Source: Lineus longissimus (Eukaryota > Nemertea > Pilidiophora > Heteronemertea > Lineidae). From it: DNA of 64,000 nt. This document shows positions 34,101-46,262 of the stretch, piece by piece. A program made the position numbers and the translations under genes. The notes under the pieces are model-generated. The model was not told where the DNA came from. It saw nothing but the letters and a program-made list of their open reading frames with translations, and did no database searches. Each line of letters opens with the position of its first letter. The first letter of the stretch is position 1. Where the stretch lies: positions 15,626,109 to 15,690,108 of the forward strand of contig NC_088325.1 of NCBI RefSeq assembly GCF_910592395.1, given 5' to 3'.

Positions 34101-36017
34101 CTCTTCGTGAGCCGCTGACCTTGATTTCACGACGAACCTCAACTTTGGTGTATTTTTAAATGCATTATTATCTTGTCAACTTATTCTTATCAGAATTTGA
34201 GTATTGACCACTTCACTCTGCAGGGTTGATTAATGTCACCTCCGCTGTAACTTATCAAATACTTGTGACGATACAATATGGGTAAAACAAGCCACTTTAA
34301 CCACGCGGAGTAAACACTTAAAATTCTCCTCAAAAATCTAGCAGATCGACAACGCTGCACTAAAGGGGATTCATGGGCCTACCGCCCCTGAGAATCGAAT
34401 CCTGAGCTCCGGACTCAACGAAGCAAGTCCAGGTTCTTAGCATCTCAGTCATCTTCCTAAGTACCGAGTCCGTCGTGACAGATCCCTTGCAAAAACGGCG
34501 CGGGCGAGGTCAAACATGATTTGGAGAAGCCCTACTGGTGCTATTATGTATATACATTGTACTGCTCACTCCAAGCAGCCTATCATGACGAATATGAAAC
34601 GATGCTAAACATGTAAATTACTTGGATGTTCGTCAGTCAAGTTAGCCGCCAAGTCAAATGGCCAGCGGAGAAGATCAACGAATTCCTTCCGGTTGTCAAC
34701 ATAGGATTGACATGTTTATAGAAAATCGAATACGTTGCAATTATTCCTCTTAATTTAACGCGGGACACAAGTGTCTCTCAGGGTTTTTTCCTTGGTTAAT
34801 TCTTAAAACATGACGATCGAACTGTGAAATTCAACACAGCTGGAATAATAAAAGGCAACATTGCTTTTACTAGGTATAAATCAGAAATTCTGGGTTCAGG
34901 CTTAAACTATGAAGGAGTGGACATCAATCCCCATCATTGAATCTTGAAGTCACCATATCGTTTTTAATGGTTTTTTGACTACTTGTCCAAACGCAGCGAA
35001 GACTTTAATCAGAATGTAGGTCTAATTGAACTCCAAGGCGAACTCAAGCGAGATGATCTGTTTGATGAGCCGATAGACACGGTCTTAAATGTGATTGACA
35101 TGGCAAATTAACTAGGTCACGACACCACATTTTGTAGGATGGCGCAATTTCCTGTCATAAACCTAGATGAACCTTAGATGTCCACCGACCAGGATTTACT
35201 TTTTTCTTCTTTTTGGAACATGATTGACAGAATGTGTTGAAATCGAAGCCCGTGATCGGCTCCCTTTAACGAAGCATAAGTGAACTAAACACCTCGGAAA
35301 AAAATCGTTAATGATCCAAGAGGTCTGTTGCGCTTTTTGAGAAATTGATCATCGAAATTATAGCTGGCAAAGATGTTTGATGGTGCGGAAGGACACACTC
35401 GTAAGTATGAGTGACAATGTTAATCAACCAAATTATGGTGCGACAGTTTCAATACTGCTGTCATAGCCAAAGGAAGCTCTATTGTATTTTGTCATTCGGC
35501 AACCGCCGTGAGTCCTTATTTATACTCGGAGAACTGCGAGGCTCGACCAGACCTTCAATAAAAAACCCCGGCGCAAAGAAGCGGTATATTCCTCCATTGA
35601 ATTGAGAACACCCAAAATGGCACGTGTCAAGCCGCCCAAAGCCTGAACATCGGTGAACATATCTGGCTCAAAGTTCACCGATGGTCAGCAGTAACGGCTT
35701 TATTACATGATATCAGACTGAGGAACTACACTCTGATTACACAGATAATAGCCATACTGGACAGTGAGACCACGCATTTTGCGATGCGGAGCCATAGTGC
35801 AATACATGTACTTACTCGGGTAAAGCGCGGACACTGGGTTGTCACTCGGGTCAAAGCCTCCGAGGTTGATGTCCCTGCTGTGTTTGTCGTGACTGGCGTT
35901 GGCGCTGTCATCATACTCCACGAAGATGGCGAACAACACAACGAAGACGACCTGGAGTAGGAGCACGATGCCTGTGAACTTCCCGCGATTCCGGAGAAGT
36001 TCTTTCGAGAACGCCAT
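28146..36017 (-). CDS. Rh-type ammonia channel (Rh glycoprotein family), minus-strand copy
   Basis: Multipass plasma-membrane channel of the Amt/Rh family; RhAG, RhBG and RhCG conduct ammonia and possibly CO2. Exons: 36017-35816, 33046-32863, 32618-32468, 31418-31274, 31061-30898, 30046-29909, 29388-29255, 28770-28589, 28387-28146. Total 1542 nt, 513 residues. Family signatures: [62 protein letters not shown]-like ([13 protein letters not shown]) and [20 protein letters not shown]. The pore twin histidines are present: H190 in [14 protein letters not shown] and H347 in [11 protein letters not shown]. The N-terminus has one helix followed by an extracellular loop with NAS (potential N-glycosylation). 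The cytoplasmic tail is acidic and ends VQSTDEV. The gene lies head-to-head with the paralogue at 37702 and shares all eight intron positions and phases with it. Confidence 0.96.
31130..31206 (-). pseudogene. Relic copy of Rh exon 5 in intron 4 (minus-strand gene)
   Basis: On the minus strand, from 31206, GGATGTTCTGGCCCAGTTGC then CATCAACACCTGCATCGCCC follow the start and middle of exon 5 (31061-30898), with the central part deleted and substitutions added. It lies between exon 4 and exon 5 and has no usable frame. Confidence 0.75.
32347..32467 (-). repeat. 28-bp tandem repeat beginning at the exon 3 splice donor of the minus-strand Rh gene
   Basis: About four units read on the minus strand as GGTCAGTGCATCACGTGATA plus CAGGTCAA. 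The array begins exactly at the donor (CTCAAG|GTCAGT at 32468|32467). Every unit therefore repeats a donor-like CAAGGTCAGT or a close variant. Each unit also carries the E-box CACGTG and, in the less diverged units, TCAAGGTCA, the extended half-site bound by ERR/SF-1-type nuclear receptors. Confidence 0.85.
34360..34475 (-). repeat. Possible tRNA-derived SINE fragment in intron 1 of the minus-strand Rh gene
   Basis: On the minus strand, GATGACTGAGATGCTAAGAA is followed about 45 nt later by AGGATTCGATTCTCAGGGG, which resembles a pol III box A and box B pair. No full tRNA cloverleaf could be drawn. Confidence 0.35.
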
Positions 36018-37701
36018 CGTGGGGGCCTGCTATGTTGCAATGGAACCGTGCACCGTTCAATCAACCACACAGTCTCTGCCTGCTGTGCCTACTCCGACCA
36101 CGAGCGCGCCGACAAAATAGGCCTGCAGAGAAAGGTGCGTTCAGACCTGGGTATAGGCCTAACTAAACCATCTGTCAGAACAAACCAACGCTCATCACCC
36201 AGCGCCAGCTTTATCGCAGATTTATACCGCCAAGATTGTTATATCGCTTTTTGTTCTCGTGCTGGCTTTTTCTTTTCAATCTCGATTCAGTGCTCATAAC
36301 ACTGCTTACAACTCAAATACCGTTACATTAAAACGCTCTAATTCGCTCAGTACAAAGCAAGTATAACTATTATGATTATACCTATATTGTAACCCGTTTT
36401 GTGCAAATGAAAGGGAAATCTTTCTGGCCGAATTCCGGTCGACGAACGAAAGCTTGCCACCGATGAGACTTATAATCTGCTTGGTGAAGTCCGTGTACAA
36501 CCAGTACACCTCACGGCAATGATGATAGTTCAAGAACAACGAGAAGGTGGTGACGTATGCGATGACGTCACGATAGGGGAAACCGGCGCATCTGTTGATG
36601 TGTCTGTAGAGCAGATACCAGGGAGCTGATCATCCTGATTGCCAGGGCCTTTCACTCTAGGCTATCTAAACAGTGCATTACACGTTTTCCAAAAATGGAC
36701 TTAAAAAGAGTGTTTTGAAAGCTTAAAAAGAAAACTAGATATTCTAGCCATCACCCGTGTGACCGAGGAGACCTTAAAATGATCGGTCAGTTGTGCCTGT
36801 CCATATCATGTTATCAGCGAATCATGAGAGAGAATCGATATATCAGTGAACTAGATCAAAAGCCAAATGTCACCAGGAGAATTCAGACAGTCATATATCA
36901 CAGATAACAATGCATAAACACACCAGATTTTCAGCTCTCTGAAATCTGCCAACTTGGTGAACTGTGAATAAACCGGGCGATCCGAGTTGCGCGCTTGGCC
37001 TGGGCTGATATTCGAGGCGTCTCAGTAGCCGTTGGCGCTCAGTTAGATACGGAAGGTGCGCGTTCCTTGGGTTGCGTTACTTGTTTTGAGTGATATAGGA
37101 GGACATTCAGTACAACAGTAAGAGTAACACACTCCGAATGCAGGCGGAAAAGGTAGGCCTTTTCTGTTTTCTGTATTTTTATTATATTCAGATTTTATTG
37201 ATATACATGTAATTTCTTTTTTATTGACTTATCATGTATGTGCAGTGGAACCCCGGTAACAAGACCATTCAAGTCGTGGGATCGAGGTTGAATGGTCGCG
37301 TTAGTGAAGTTCAAAGTCCGGGGACAAAATGCATGATTAAGTTTTCCAAAATTGTTGAACATTTTCGTAAGTTCAAAATTCAGAAAAATTTTTAAAGTCA
37401 AAAAACTTTTGGGGCTGATGATGTTTCTAAATTTTTTCATCCTTCAGAGTTGGATTTGTTCACAAGTTCAAAATTCTGAAAAATTTTCAGAGCCAAAATT
37501 TTTTTTGGACTGATGATTGTTTCTTCATTTTGAGCAGAAAAAAACAAGGGAAAAAATATTTGGACTCGAAATTTTTTTCATCTGCTGCATGACAAATTAG
37601 CCGCAATCAATTTTTTACCATAATTCATGGCAGAGGATGCAATCAGACACACACAATAATGAAAGTTCCTTTATTTTTCATTTAAGGAAGAGCGATCAAG
37701 T
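36018..37701. promoter_or_regulatory. Shared divergent intergenic region of the two Rh genes
   Basis: 1.7 kb between the start codons at 36017 (minus) and 37702 (plus). It should hold both promoters. An imperfect duplication of about 95 bp of A/T-rich sequence (about 37371-37560, repeated GTTCAAAATTC.GAAAAATTTT) lies directly upstream of the plus gene. An acceptor-like tract before 37702 suggests the start codon could follow an untranslated first exon. No clear TATA box assigned. Confidence 0.45.
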
Positions 37702-40700
37702 ATGGGGAGGTCTGGCAACGACTGCGGCTGGCGACGAGGGAAACTGACCGCCTTCCTTATAGTCTTTGAGATCATCTTCATCGTGTTGTTCGCCATTTTC
37801 ATCGACTATGATCCCACCGCAAACGCCCGCCATATCAGCAACAGCTTGGACCTGGCCAAGAACGGATCCGACCCCAAAAAGAATATCGTCAAGGAGTTGT
37901 ACCCAAGTAAGTGCGGCCATGTTTTTCAGTCATTTCGCAAACCACCAATGAGATACAGGATAAGCGCGTATATTCACTGCAACATGGCCGTCACATCACT
38001 GGTACCAGAAACGGCTTGGAGAGCTATAGAGTGTCTGTTTGGACGTATAGGAAGTTCAGAGAAAGGTTGGGTAAGGGGACTTGATAAATGCCACGCAAAT
38101 GTACCGTATTGTTAGATGATATTTTGATGAATGTGTATATTAACACTGAAAAAAAATAGCAATTTGCGACGATTCTTTCCTAAGTCTGATCAAGAGCACT
38201 TTTTGTCGGAGAGCGACAAAGCGGTCGTTGGAAGAAAAAAACATGATGTATTGAAATTTTTTAACGAGTTTCATGGAGAGAAATGTTGCGCTTGGTTGGA
38301 GTGACGGCTAACAAGAGACACATTGCCCAATTCATAAGTACTATGAGAACTGGCTGAAACCGGCAGACGACTTTATGACGTCACAGAATAACTTTTCGGT
38401 GGGAAAAAGGACTGACGAATGATAATTTTGTTAATCTGTCTCAGCTCCCATTTATCTGTTGATTGTTGATTGTAAAACAGCAGTCATTTACTTTAAAATC
38501 ACCGCGGTTGGCTGAACTGAACGCGAACACCTTTGCCCCTGCGCCCAGCACGTCTCGGCATGGCATGATTTCGGGGCTCAAAAGCTCGGGTACAAAGGTA
38601 CTGAACCCGGCATATCTTTTTTTCTCGGATATGGTTTATTGCAGTATAAAAGCAGTAAATATCGGCGGTCTGAAAGGCATTGTTAATACAAACATGCAGG
38701 TTTATTCAAATTGAAATATGTTTTGGTAAGAATCTAAATCATTCATCTGACCGTCTTCCACGACTGTAAGTTAATGGCACTTGAATGTCTGCCCAGAGGA
38801 ATGTTTAAGATTCGCATTTGAAATGAAGAAAAAAATTTATAATGTCGCGGTAACACATAACTCGAGGTATGATAAGGATGTTTTAGTACATTCTGACCGG
38901 TCAAGAGAGAGAACTCTGTCTGACATTTTCTTCTAACGTAAGGCTTCTGATGTATTATCAATTAGTATCTGGCGCCTCTAACTGGAAAGCCAGTGTAAAC
39001 TTCATGCACACCCAGCCCGAGTGGGAAATGACTAACACCCCCTGACACCCCCTGACACCCCCTGACACCCCTGGCACCCCCTGACACCCCCTGGCACCCC
39101 CTGACACCCCTTGACACCCCCTGGCACCCCTGACACCCCCTGGCACACCCTGACACCCCCTGACACCCCTTGACACCCCCTGGCACCCCTGACACCCCCT
39201 GGCACACCCTGACACCCCCTGACACCCCCTGACACCCCCTGGCACCCCCTGACACCCCCTGACACCCCCTGACACCCCCTGACACCCCCTGACACCCCCT
39301 GACACCCCTTGACACCCCCTGACACCCCCTGACACCCCCTGACACCCCCTGACACCCCCTGACACCCCCTGACACCCCCTGACACCCCCTGACACCCCCT
39401 GACACCCCCTGACACCCCCTGACACCCCCTGACACCCCCTGGCACCCCCTGACACCCCCTGACATTACTGTTCATGATACTTATCAACTCTGAATCTTCA
39501 CATCATTGTCGAGTTAATTTATCACGGATTTGAATATTGCCACTGTAGTTGGACGGATTACTATCGTACATCATTATGATGGCGTCAATTTGTAAAGATT
39601 GTATAGCCGCTGTCAGTTACGAATTAAATGAGAAAGAATATTGAACGGTTGGTTGATTGGATAACGTATTGTACTGATTCAACCGCAAACTAGCATCAAT
39701 AGACCTTTCAATGGTGGTATGATAGGCCTTCTTTATCGTGATGATAAGCCAATTCGTACATCAATTTCCAGTTATAAATGTTGAAATATCTGTAAAGTCG
39801 CATTGTGGGTTTGTGGTTTGACAAAGCCTAGTGCGGTTTAGCAAATTTCAAATTCAAAGATTTCGAGTACGTGACTCGATCGTATGTCTCGTTGGAAGCC
39901 CCTCGAGTGGTTTCAATGAGTGACACCGTCAACATGGCCTAATTGGTTAATGTTCAGTACTTAAAGATGGAGAAATGCCAAATTAGCGAGTAGCAGAGGT
40001 GCGGCCATCCTGACTAAACAGGGTTAGTTCATCCTCCTTGCGAATGCCTAATATTCGCAAGGAAACAAAAAGGCATGGGAAGGAATGGTTTATTGCGATG
40101 TAATCAGGACGATACCGCTGATATACCAAATGGAACATCTCAACTGAAAGCAAGCGCAGACGTTACCTTGACATCTAAGTAACCAGGCCCGTGACTTACG
40201 TATCTTGGCAACCGTAGCTTAGGCTGCCTTGGTTACCAGGTTTATGATCGATGTAACCTTAGAGATAGCAACTCGCAGTAAGTGCAAGGGCTGGTGGCGG
40301 CGAAAATTTAAGGGTGCTTGAATAATGAATCTGAGTGAAGTGGCCCCTTTGTGACCCAGGCCTAATTGCATAACGAGAACTATTGAACATCGTCCACGCT
40401 CGAGGCATCGTACGAACTCCCAGGTTTCTCATTAGAAGTTGATGAAACACTACATTACTGCAATTGCACGATAACTTTTTCCCTACTCAGTCTAAATAAG
40501 GCATCCCCACTTTCCCATAATGAACCACCAAACCATCCTTTCGCTACAGTGTTCCAAGATGTCCACGTGATGATGTTCGTCGGTTTTGGTTTCCTGATGA
40601 CATTCTTGAAGAGATACGGTTTCGGAAGTGTTGGTCTAAACTTCCTCATAGCTGCGTTCGTCATCCAGTGGGCGACGCTGTTGACAGCGTTCCTCCACCT

Positions 40701-43699
40701 CGATCATGGCAGATATGCCCTCACTATCATAGAGTAAGTAGAGACGATTCACCACTGAACAAAATCCAAATGATCTCAGCAAGATCTACGATTGACAATA
40801 ATCAATTCATATCCTGATGACGTCTGTGGTGTACACACGAAATGTAGAAGAGCTTGTTTCCAGCTTGTGACATGATGACCTGGTATATTCAAGAAAATTT
40901 TTTTTCGAAAACCGATCAACAGAACTGATGGTGAAATAGAACACAGCTTGTGCTTCTGCAAGATTCGTTTGTTGTGATCTCGCTATATTTCTTTCACTTT
41001 CCTGGCAGCCTGATCACCTCTGACTTTGCCGCAGCCGCCGTCCTGATCTCGTTTGGTGCTGTCCTCGGGAAGACCAGTCCTTTGCAGCTCATCATCATGG
41101 CCTTCATTGAGATCATCTTCTTCACTGGCAATGAGTATATTGGACTCTATATGTTCAAGGTAGGATTGAGTTTAAGATGCATCCTTCGAATCACTGATGA
41201 TTGTGGCGGTTGTTATAAACCGAACTATCAACCTAGCTCGGATTAGCTGGCATATAGGTTCAAAACAAGAATCTGAGAAATATTCACGGAAGAATCTTCT
41301 TCCGACTCTTTTGGAGGCGACACCACTGCTGACATTTCCATTGCGTTTCAGGCTGTAGATGTTGGTGGTTCCATGTATGTCCACGTGTTCGGAGCTTACT
41401 TCGGCATCGCCGTTGCCAGGGTGATATATCATGGTGATGTGGAAAAGTCACAGAAAGAGGGCTCTGTCTACCATTCTGATGTCTTCGCCATGATCGGTGA
41501 GTTGTTGAAGGGGCCAGCAAGGGGCACGAGAGGGCCATGATGGGGCGAGGGAAGGTACCGCGTGCCTGTGGATGTTCTGGCTCAGTTTCAGCAGCGCCCT
41601 GGCGCCGGGAGATGACCGGCTGCTTGTTGTGTCACTGCCTTAGCCCCCCCCTCTCCCCTCCATCAGCAATAACCTCCCTCTCTCTCGGCAGGTACGGTGT
41701 TCCTGTGGATGTTCTGGCCCAGTTTCAACAGCGCCCTGGCGCCGGGAGACGACCAGCACCGAGCTGTCATCAACACCTACTTCGCCCTGGCTGCCTGCTG
41801 TGTCACTGCCTTCGCAGTTTCCGCCGCCGTGTGTAAAGAGAAGTTCGACATGGTAAGGGAGGATAGGTCCACTTGATCCTTATGTTCTCTTGCAACCTTG
41901 GAAAGCCCAGAGTCCTTTGTCTCGGATGGAGACATATAGAGTGGCCACGGAACATTACTTCTAACCTTGTCTTTCATCATATTGCGAAGTAAAAGCTGAT
42001 TGAAGATAGAAGCCGTTTGGATATGATTCTTCAAAGCGGGTCACCTGTGTCACTTCGACAATGTCCATTGCGTCTTTCAGCAGTGTGGCATACGAGGTCT
42101 AATCGTTAAAACGTTATACGATTCGTCCTTGAATAAAGCTCCTCCTCCCTGTACACTCAAAATGCCATCCTGGCCCGGGGCGCCATTCTGCATCAATTGA
42201 ATACCTTGAATGATCAAATGATTCTACCTCTCTCCTCCCAGGTCCACATCCAGAATGCCACCCTGGCTGGGGGCGTGGCTGTTGGTACCTCTGCTGACAT
42301 GATGATCGGTCCATTTGGTGCTATGATCATCGGTATGCTGGCCGGGACGCTGTCTGTACTGGGATACAAGTACCTCTCGGTGAGTCGTTCTCCAACTAGA
42401 AGTGTAGATCACATGTTTCCTGCAATATATGAAGTGCGCTTGAGCCACACTCCAGAAAGATTTCTCCATCCTGTTTTGCTTACCAGAGGTGTAGCCTAAG
42501 TGTAATTTTGCGGTCCCTTATTTTCAGCCTGTGATGGCCCGACGCCTGAAGCTTCATGACACGTGCGGTGTTAACAACCTTCACGGCATGCCAGGATTGC
42601 TGGCCGGAATCATCGGGACCATCGTCGCTTCCCTCGCTGTCGAGAAGAATTATGGATACAGGTTGGTTCACTTCAAACCAAGTAGGGTGGACCGTAATCC
42701 CTCTATCCCAGGCACTCAACTAATACTGCGGTTCCATCTGCATTCGTTCCCAAGTGCAAAAGTCATCCATCGAAAATCACCCTACTCGTCTATTTGTCAT
42801 CCTGCCATCCAAACACTTGATAGATTCAAGAGTACACCACTCACATAACTGGCACGTAAACTGGCTGACTTATTGCTGTTTTTCGCTCATAATGCAGTCT
42901 TAATCCTACAGATGGCACCTTCTTCTCCAAGCACGTTACCTTCTTGATACTCAGTTGACATGCACATGTAGTGTTTTCCCGCCCAAACGAAACACCACAA
43001 AGCGATTTGGATTAGAGGTACACAGATGTATTATTTCAAATGAGCCCTCCTTCTCCATACACGTCCCCCAGTTCATGTAATTACCACCATATTTGTTCCA
43101 GTCTCTACGAAATCTTCCCCGCCCGAGCCCCCGCCGCCAACACCACACAACTCCTCGAGATTCAGAAGGTACTCAGCATCAACAGCGGCTCTGGACGCAG
43201 CGCTGGAATGCAGGCAGCCAATCAAGTCTTCGCTTTGTTACTCTCGCTTGGATTCGCTATCGTTGGAGGAATACTCACGGGTAAGCCAATGAGGTCGCTT
43301 GTTACAATGTTATTTGCTCTGTTTACCTCGATTGCATTGGTTACTGAGTGACAAATGGCGGTTTCAATACATGCTCTAGAGAGGGCAACAATTTGAAGTG
43401 AAATTCGGTAATGTCCTTGCTCGCCAGCCCAGCGTCAAGTCAACAAGGATGGAGCTTGGGGGCCCACGACTGAGTCCGGTTGTAACAAATCATTCTCATG
43501 ATTGCAAATTCACTGTCTTCCAGGCTTCATTATGAAGATCCCCCTTTTCGAGCCCCAAAGCGGTGGCGACATGTTCTCAGACAGACGATACTGGGAGTTG
43601 CCTGACGACTTTGTTGAAGAGGCCCAAGAAGGGGAGTCCCATGATGACAGTGAAAACCATGTGAAGGTGCCTTTGGGTGAGGAGAACACGAGAATATAA
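37702..43699 (+). CDS. Rh-type ammonia channel (Rh glycoprotein family), plus-strand copy
   Basis: Paralogue of the gene at 28146-36017. Exons: 37702-37906, 40550-40733, 41009-41159, 41352-41496, 41692-41852, 42242-42379, 42528-42661, 43102-43280, 43524-43699. Total 1473 nt, 490 residues. The start is [18 protein letters not shown] followed by the first helix and [13 protein letters not shown]. Twin histidines: H191 in [14 protein letters not shown] and H347 in [11 protein letters not shown]. Exons 2, 3, 4, 6 and 7 have exactly the same length as in the paralogue. The tails differ: here it ends EENTRI after an acidic stretch. Exon 2 (5' 130 nt) and exon 5 (5' 130 nt) are almost identical in DNA to the paralogue, while exon 4 has diverged to roughly four fifths identity by eye. 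It is expected to act at a plasma membrane in ammonia excretion. Confidence 0.96.
39028..39464. repeat. 10-bp minisatellite (GACACCCCCT)n in intron 1 of the plus-strand Rh gene
   Basis: About 43 copies of the decamer GACACCCCCT, with variants GGCACCCCCT, GACACCCCTT and a few 9-mers. It is strongly C-rich on the plus strand. It makes several long open frames on the minus strand ([10 protein letters not shown] repeats), which are artefacts. Confidence 0.97.
41559..41641 (+). pseudogene. Relic copy of Rh exon 5 in intron 4 (plus-strand gene)
   Basis: CTGTGGATGTTCTGGCTCAG, then AGCGCCCTGGCGCCGGGAGA and TTGTTGTGTCACTGCCTTAG match exon 5 (41692-41852) with the middle deleted and a stop. It occupies the same place relative to exons 4 and 5 as the relic in the paralogue. 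Confidence 0.8.
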
Positions 43700-45410
43700 A
43701 CGATCTGATACGAAAACTCCAAGTTGTGGCGATATCTAGGCTATTTTGAGCTAAAATAATATTTCTAATATAAAACTGCGACAAACTTTGGACTTTGTAT
43801 TGGAAATATCAGTCCGTTTAAGAACACTTTCTTACAAGCGCGGCTGCCGCTGCAAAAGGATGGTCAAGGACCATTTGGAGAAAATGGGCTAGCAAATCAG
43901 TCGAAAGGGAAATGCATAAGGACAGCCAAGTCCAGCAGACCTGAGCTGTGTGGGTAGGTAGTCGGCTGGGTGGGTGGGTGGTAGGGGAGCTGAGTGGGTT
44001 GGTGATCAGCTGGGTGGGGTGGGGAGAAGCTGAGTGGGTAGGTGCATGGTCGGCTGGGTAGGCCTAAGGGTTGGTGGGATAGGGATAGACATATATGTTC
44101 TAACCTTGTGGCTGTGGGATCTACACACATTTCAATAAACCACCACACGCACGTACTTGCACGTTTATTATCAGTATTATTATCATTAGGTAGTACCATA
44201 TATTTTTGATAGCATTCTCAACATGTTACCGACATTTTATGTACGATCATTTTTACCTTTTTAAAAAATTGTAAAGGAAATAAAACGATCTTACAAAGAA
44301 GACAACATGTTTCTCTTTGTTGTGTTCCCCACTGAGTATACGTTGTGAATCTGATAAGATCAATAGAAATGCACCGGATCTTGAACACAAAATACGCTTA
44401 ACATTTTGAATTGAAACGTAATAGTGTGTTCTCATTCGCTTTCACGATTATCTTCGGCCGACAACGAGGCGTAGACTATCTCCTCATGGTAGTCCCATGT
44501 GCATGTCGTACAGTGACCTCCGTGAGATGACACTGCATGCGCGGAGAGTCTTCGCTCAAACCTCCGACTCATTGCTGCCGAACATGGTGTCTACTCAGTT
44601 TTCCCCCGTTCTATCATCGTGGAAGCATTCACTAGAGAGTGACCTTCTTCAGTCGAGCTACTCAACACATTTCACCATAGGCCATTCATGCTGGTGCCCC
44701 TCACTCTCCCTTCAAAGAGGAAGGAAAATTCTTTATGGCCACAACAATATCAGGTCGCTTATCAACAAGAAAAACACTGTCAACGGTCATTCAATTTTTC
44801 TTCATATCGGGCCCCGATCAGTAAAAGACTCGGTGAAATTCTAAAGGCATCTTTGCATAGTCATCCCTGACTGACTGCGTAGATCAACACGACAGTCAAA
44901 TGTGATATATCGTTGTATATCTTTGCTTTGCTTTCGCACACGGACATAGCGACCATTGGGGAGTTGTTATAATATGTTCTAGGCGAAGACAGAGGTACGT
45001 ACCTAGTTATCATCATCAACGTTTGTCCCCTTTTAATGTTGATATGGGCTTGATAAGACGTTCCCCCTGATGAAGTCCAATCCCGTGAAGGATACCTTCA
45101 TTACCATATCAACTACGTTAGCATGTCACCCACAGATCCCACAATTTCACCTACTGCTCTCAGCACAAGGTTTCACCTCAAGGTTTCACCAAAAGGTTTC
45201 ACCTCAAGGTTTCACCAAAAGGTTTCAGCACAAGGTTCTGCTAAGGGCACATGGTATTCATTTCTTCATATCTGCATGCTGGATTTCAAATCGGTAGTGT
45301 AGAATTGTCATCTCATATAAATTACTCTGGGAAACTACCCTTGTTACTGTGCCCCAAACGCAGCTGCAGTGTGATGTCCAATACGATGATTCGAACTAAT
45401 CCCTTTCAGG
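43700..45410. other. Spacer with 3' UTR of Rh gene and simple repeats
   Basis: Contains the presumptive Rh 3' UTR, a GGGTGGGTGGGT-type simple repeat at about 43950-44080, and a short AGGTTTCACC(T/A)(C/A)A repeat at about 45170-45235. No coding segment recognised. Confidence 0.5.
44134..44139 (+). promoter_or_regulatory. Candidate poly(A) signal of the plus-strand Rh gene
   Basis: AATAAA 435 bp past the stop; a second AATAAA at 44279-44284. Confidence 0.45.
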
Positions 45411-45425
45411 CGACAAAACAGACAA

Positions 45426-46262
45426 ATGGGTCGCGGCGAAGGCTGCGAGTGTTGCATCTGGTTCGACATCCACGATCCAGACATCGGAAAGAAAAGATAC
45501 AAATCATGCAAGTTCTGTATCCTGGGGACGATGTTGATTGGCATAGCCTTCATTTGTATCGGAGGGCCTCTTCTCTTCTTCTTCATGTCGGATCCTGAAG
45601 TGTAAGTCATATTTCGGTTGTCTGCTGCATCGGCAACCCATATCCACACAGTGTTACGGGCAGGGCGATAAATATTTGATCTACACTCACTATGGGCGTT
45701 TTGCCTGAGTTGCGCAGTGTCTACTTTGCTATCCCAATATTGCAGTCTGCTGATGAGGTTCATTGTCGAGGTTGGTTGGTCCACAATACTGCAATATTTT
45801 GCCCAAACGACTCCTTTACACCTGCGTGTACCGCACACTACAGCCGCAGTGGCCCGACCTAGTCGCTTCTCCAGGCCTAAAGAGGACATGACTGCCCAAG
45901 GAGTCTACCATGAGATATCGGCACACTTTTCATCGGATTGTTCCATGTTTATCAAAGCCAGGTTCATCTTGGCCATTCTCTAGTCTTGGTTTGTATAGAT
46001 TGATAGTTGTCAGTCAAGTATGATTTTGGATGTCCATCCTGTAATAGCGTTTCTCATTTCCTTCAGCTACAAGGTGACCATCGGCGCTGTCTTCACTGGC
46101 ATTGGTTGCTTTCTGTTCATCATGGGCATCGTGGTCCTGGCCATCCTCTGTTGGGTGCTCAACCACGACTGGGGTAGGAGCAAGAGGAGGGTGGCGCCAG
46201 GGAGCATGGCAGTCGAAGCGACATCTACCGGCAAGGACAAAAACAAGGGCAAGGATAAATAA
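45426..46262 (+). CDS. Unrecognised 123-residue protein with two membrane helices
   Basis: Exons 45426-45601 and 46067-46262, joined in phase 2 to give 372 nt. A tract ending in CAG at 45410 just upstream looks like an acceptor, so a 5' UTR exon probably precedes it. The protein begins MGRGEGCECCIWFDIHDPD, then a basic/Cys stretch (KKRYKSCKFC) and a first helix (about 31-54). A short DPEVYK turn and a second helix (about 62-87) follow, then a Lys-rich tail ending KGKDK. Cysteines near the N-terminus (CECC) and before helix 1 are possible acylation sites. The compact turn and charged ends suggest a hairpin with both termini in the cytoplasm. I do not recognise the family. The shared frame across a clean GT-AG intron and the two helices support a real gene. 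Confidence 0.72.

Noticed and set aside
38958-39487. Three long overlapping minus-strand open frames with [10 protein letters not shown] repeats
   Set aside because: They are translations of the 10-bp minisatellite in an Rh intron, open in all three frames because of its composition.
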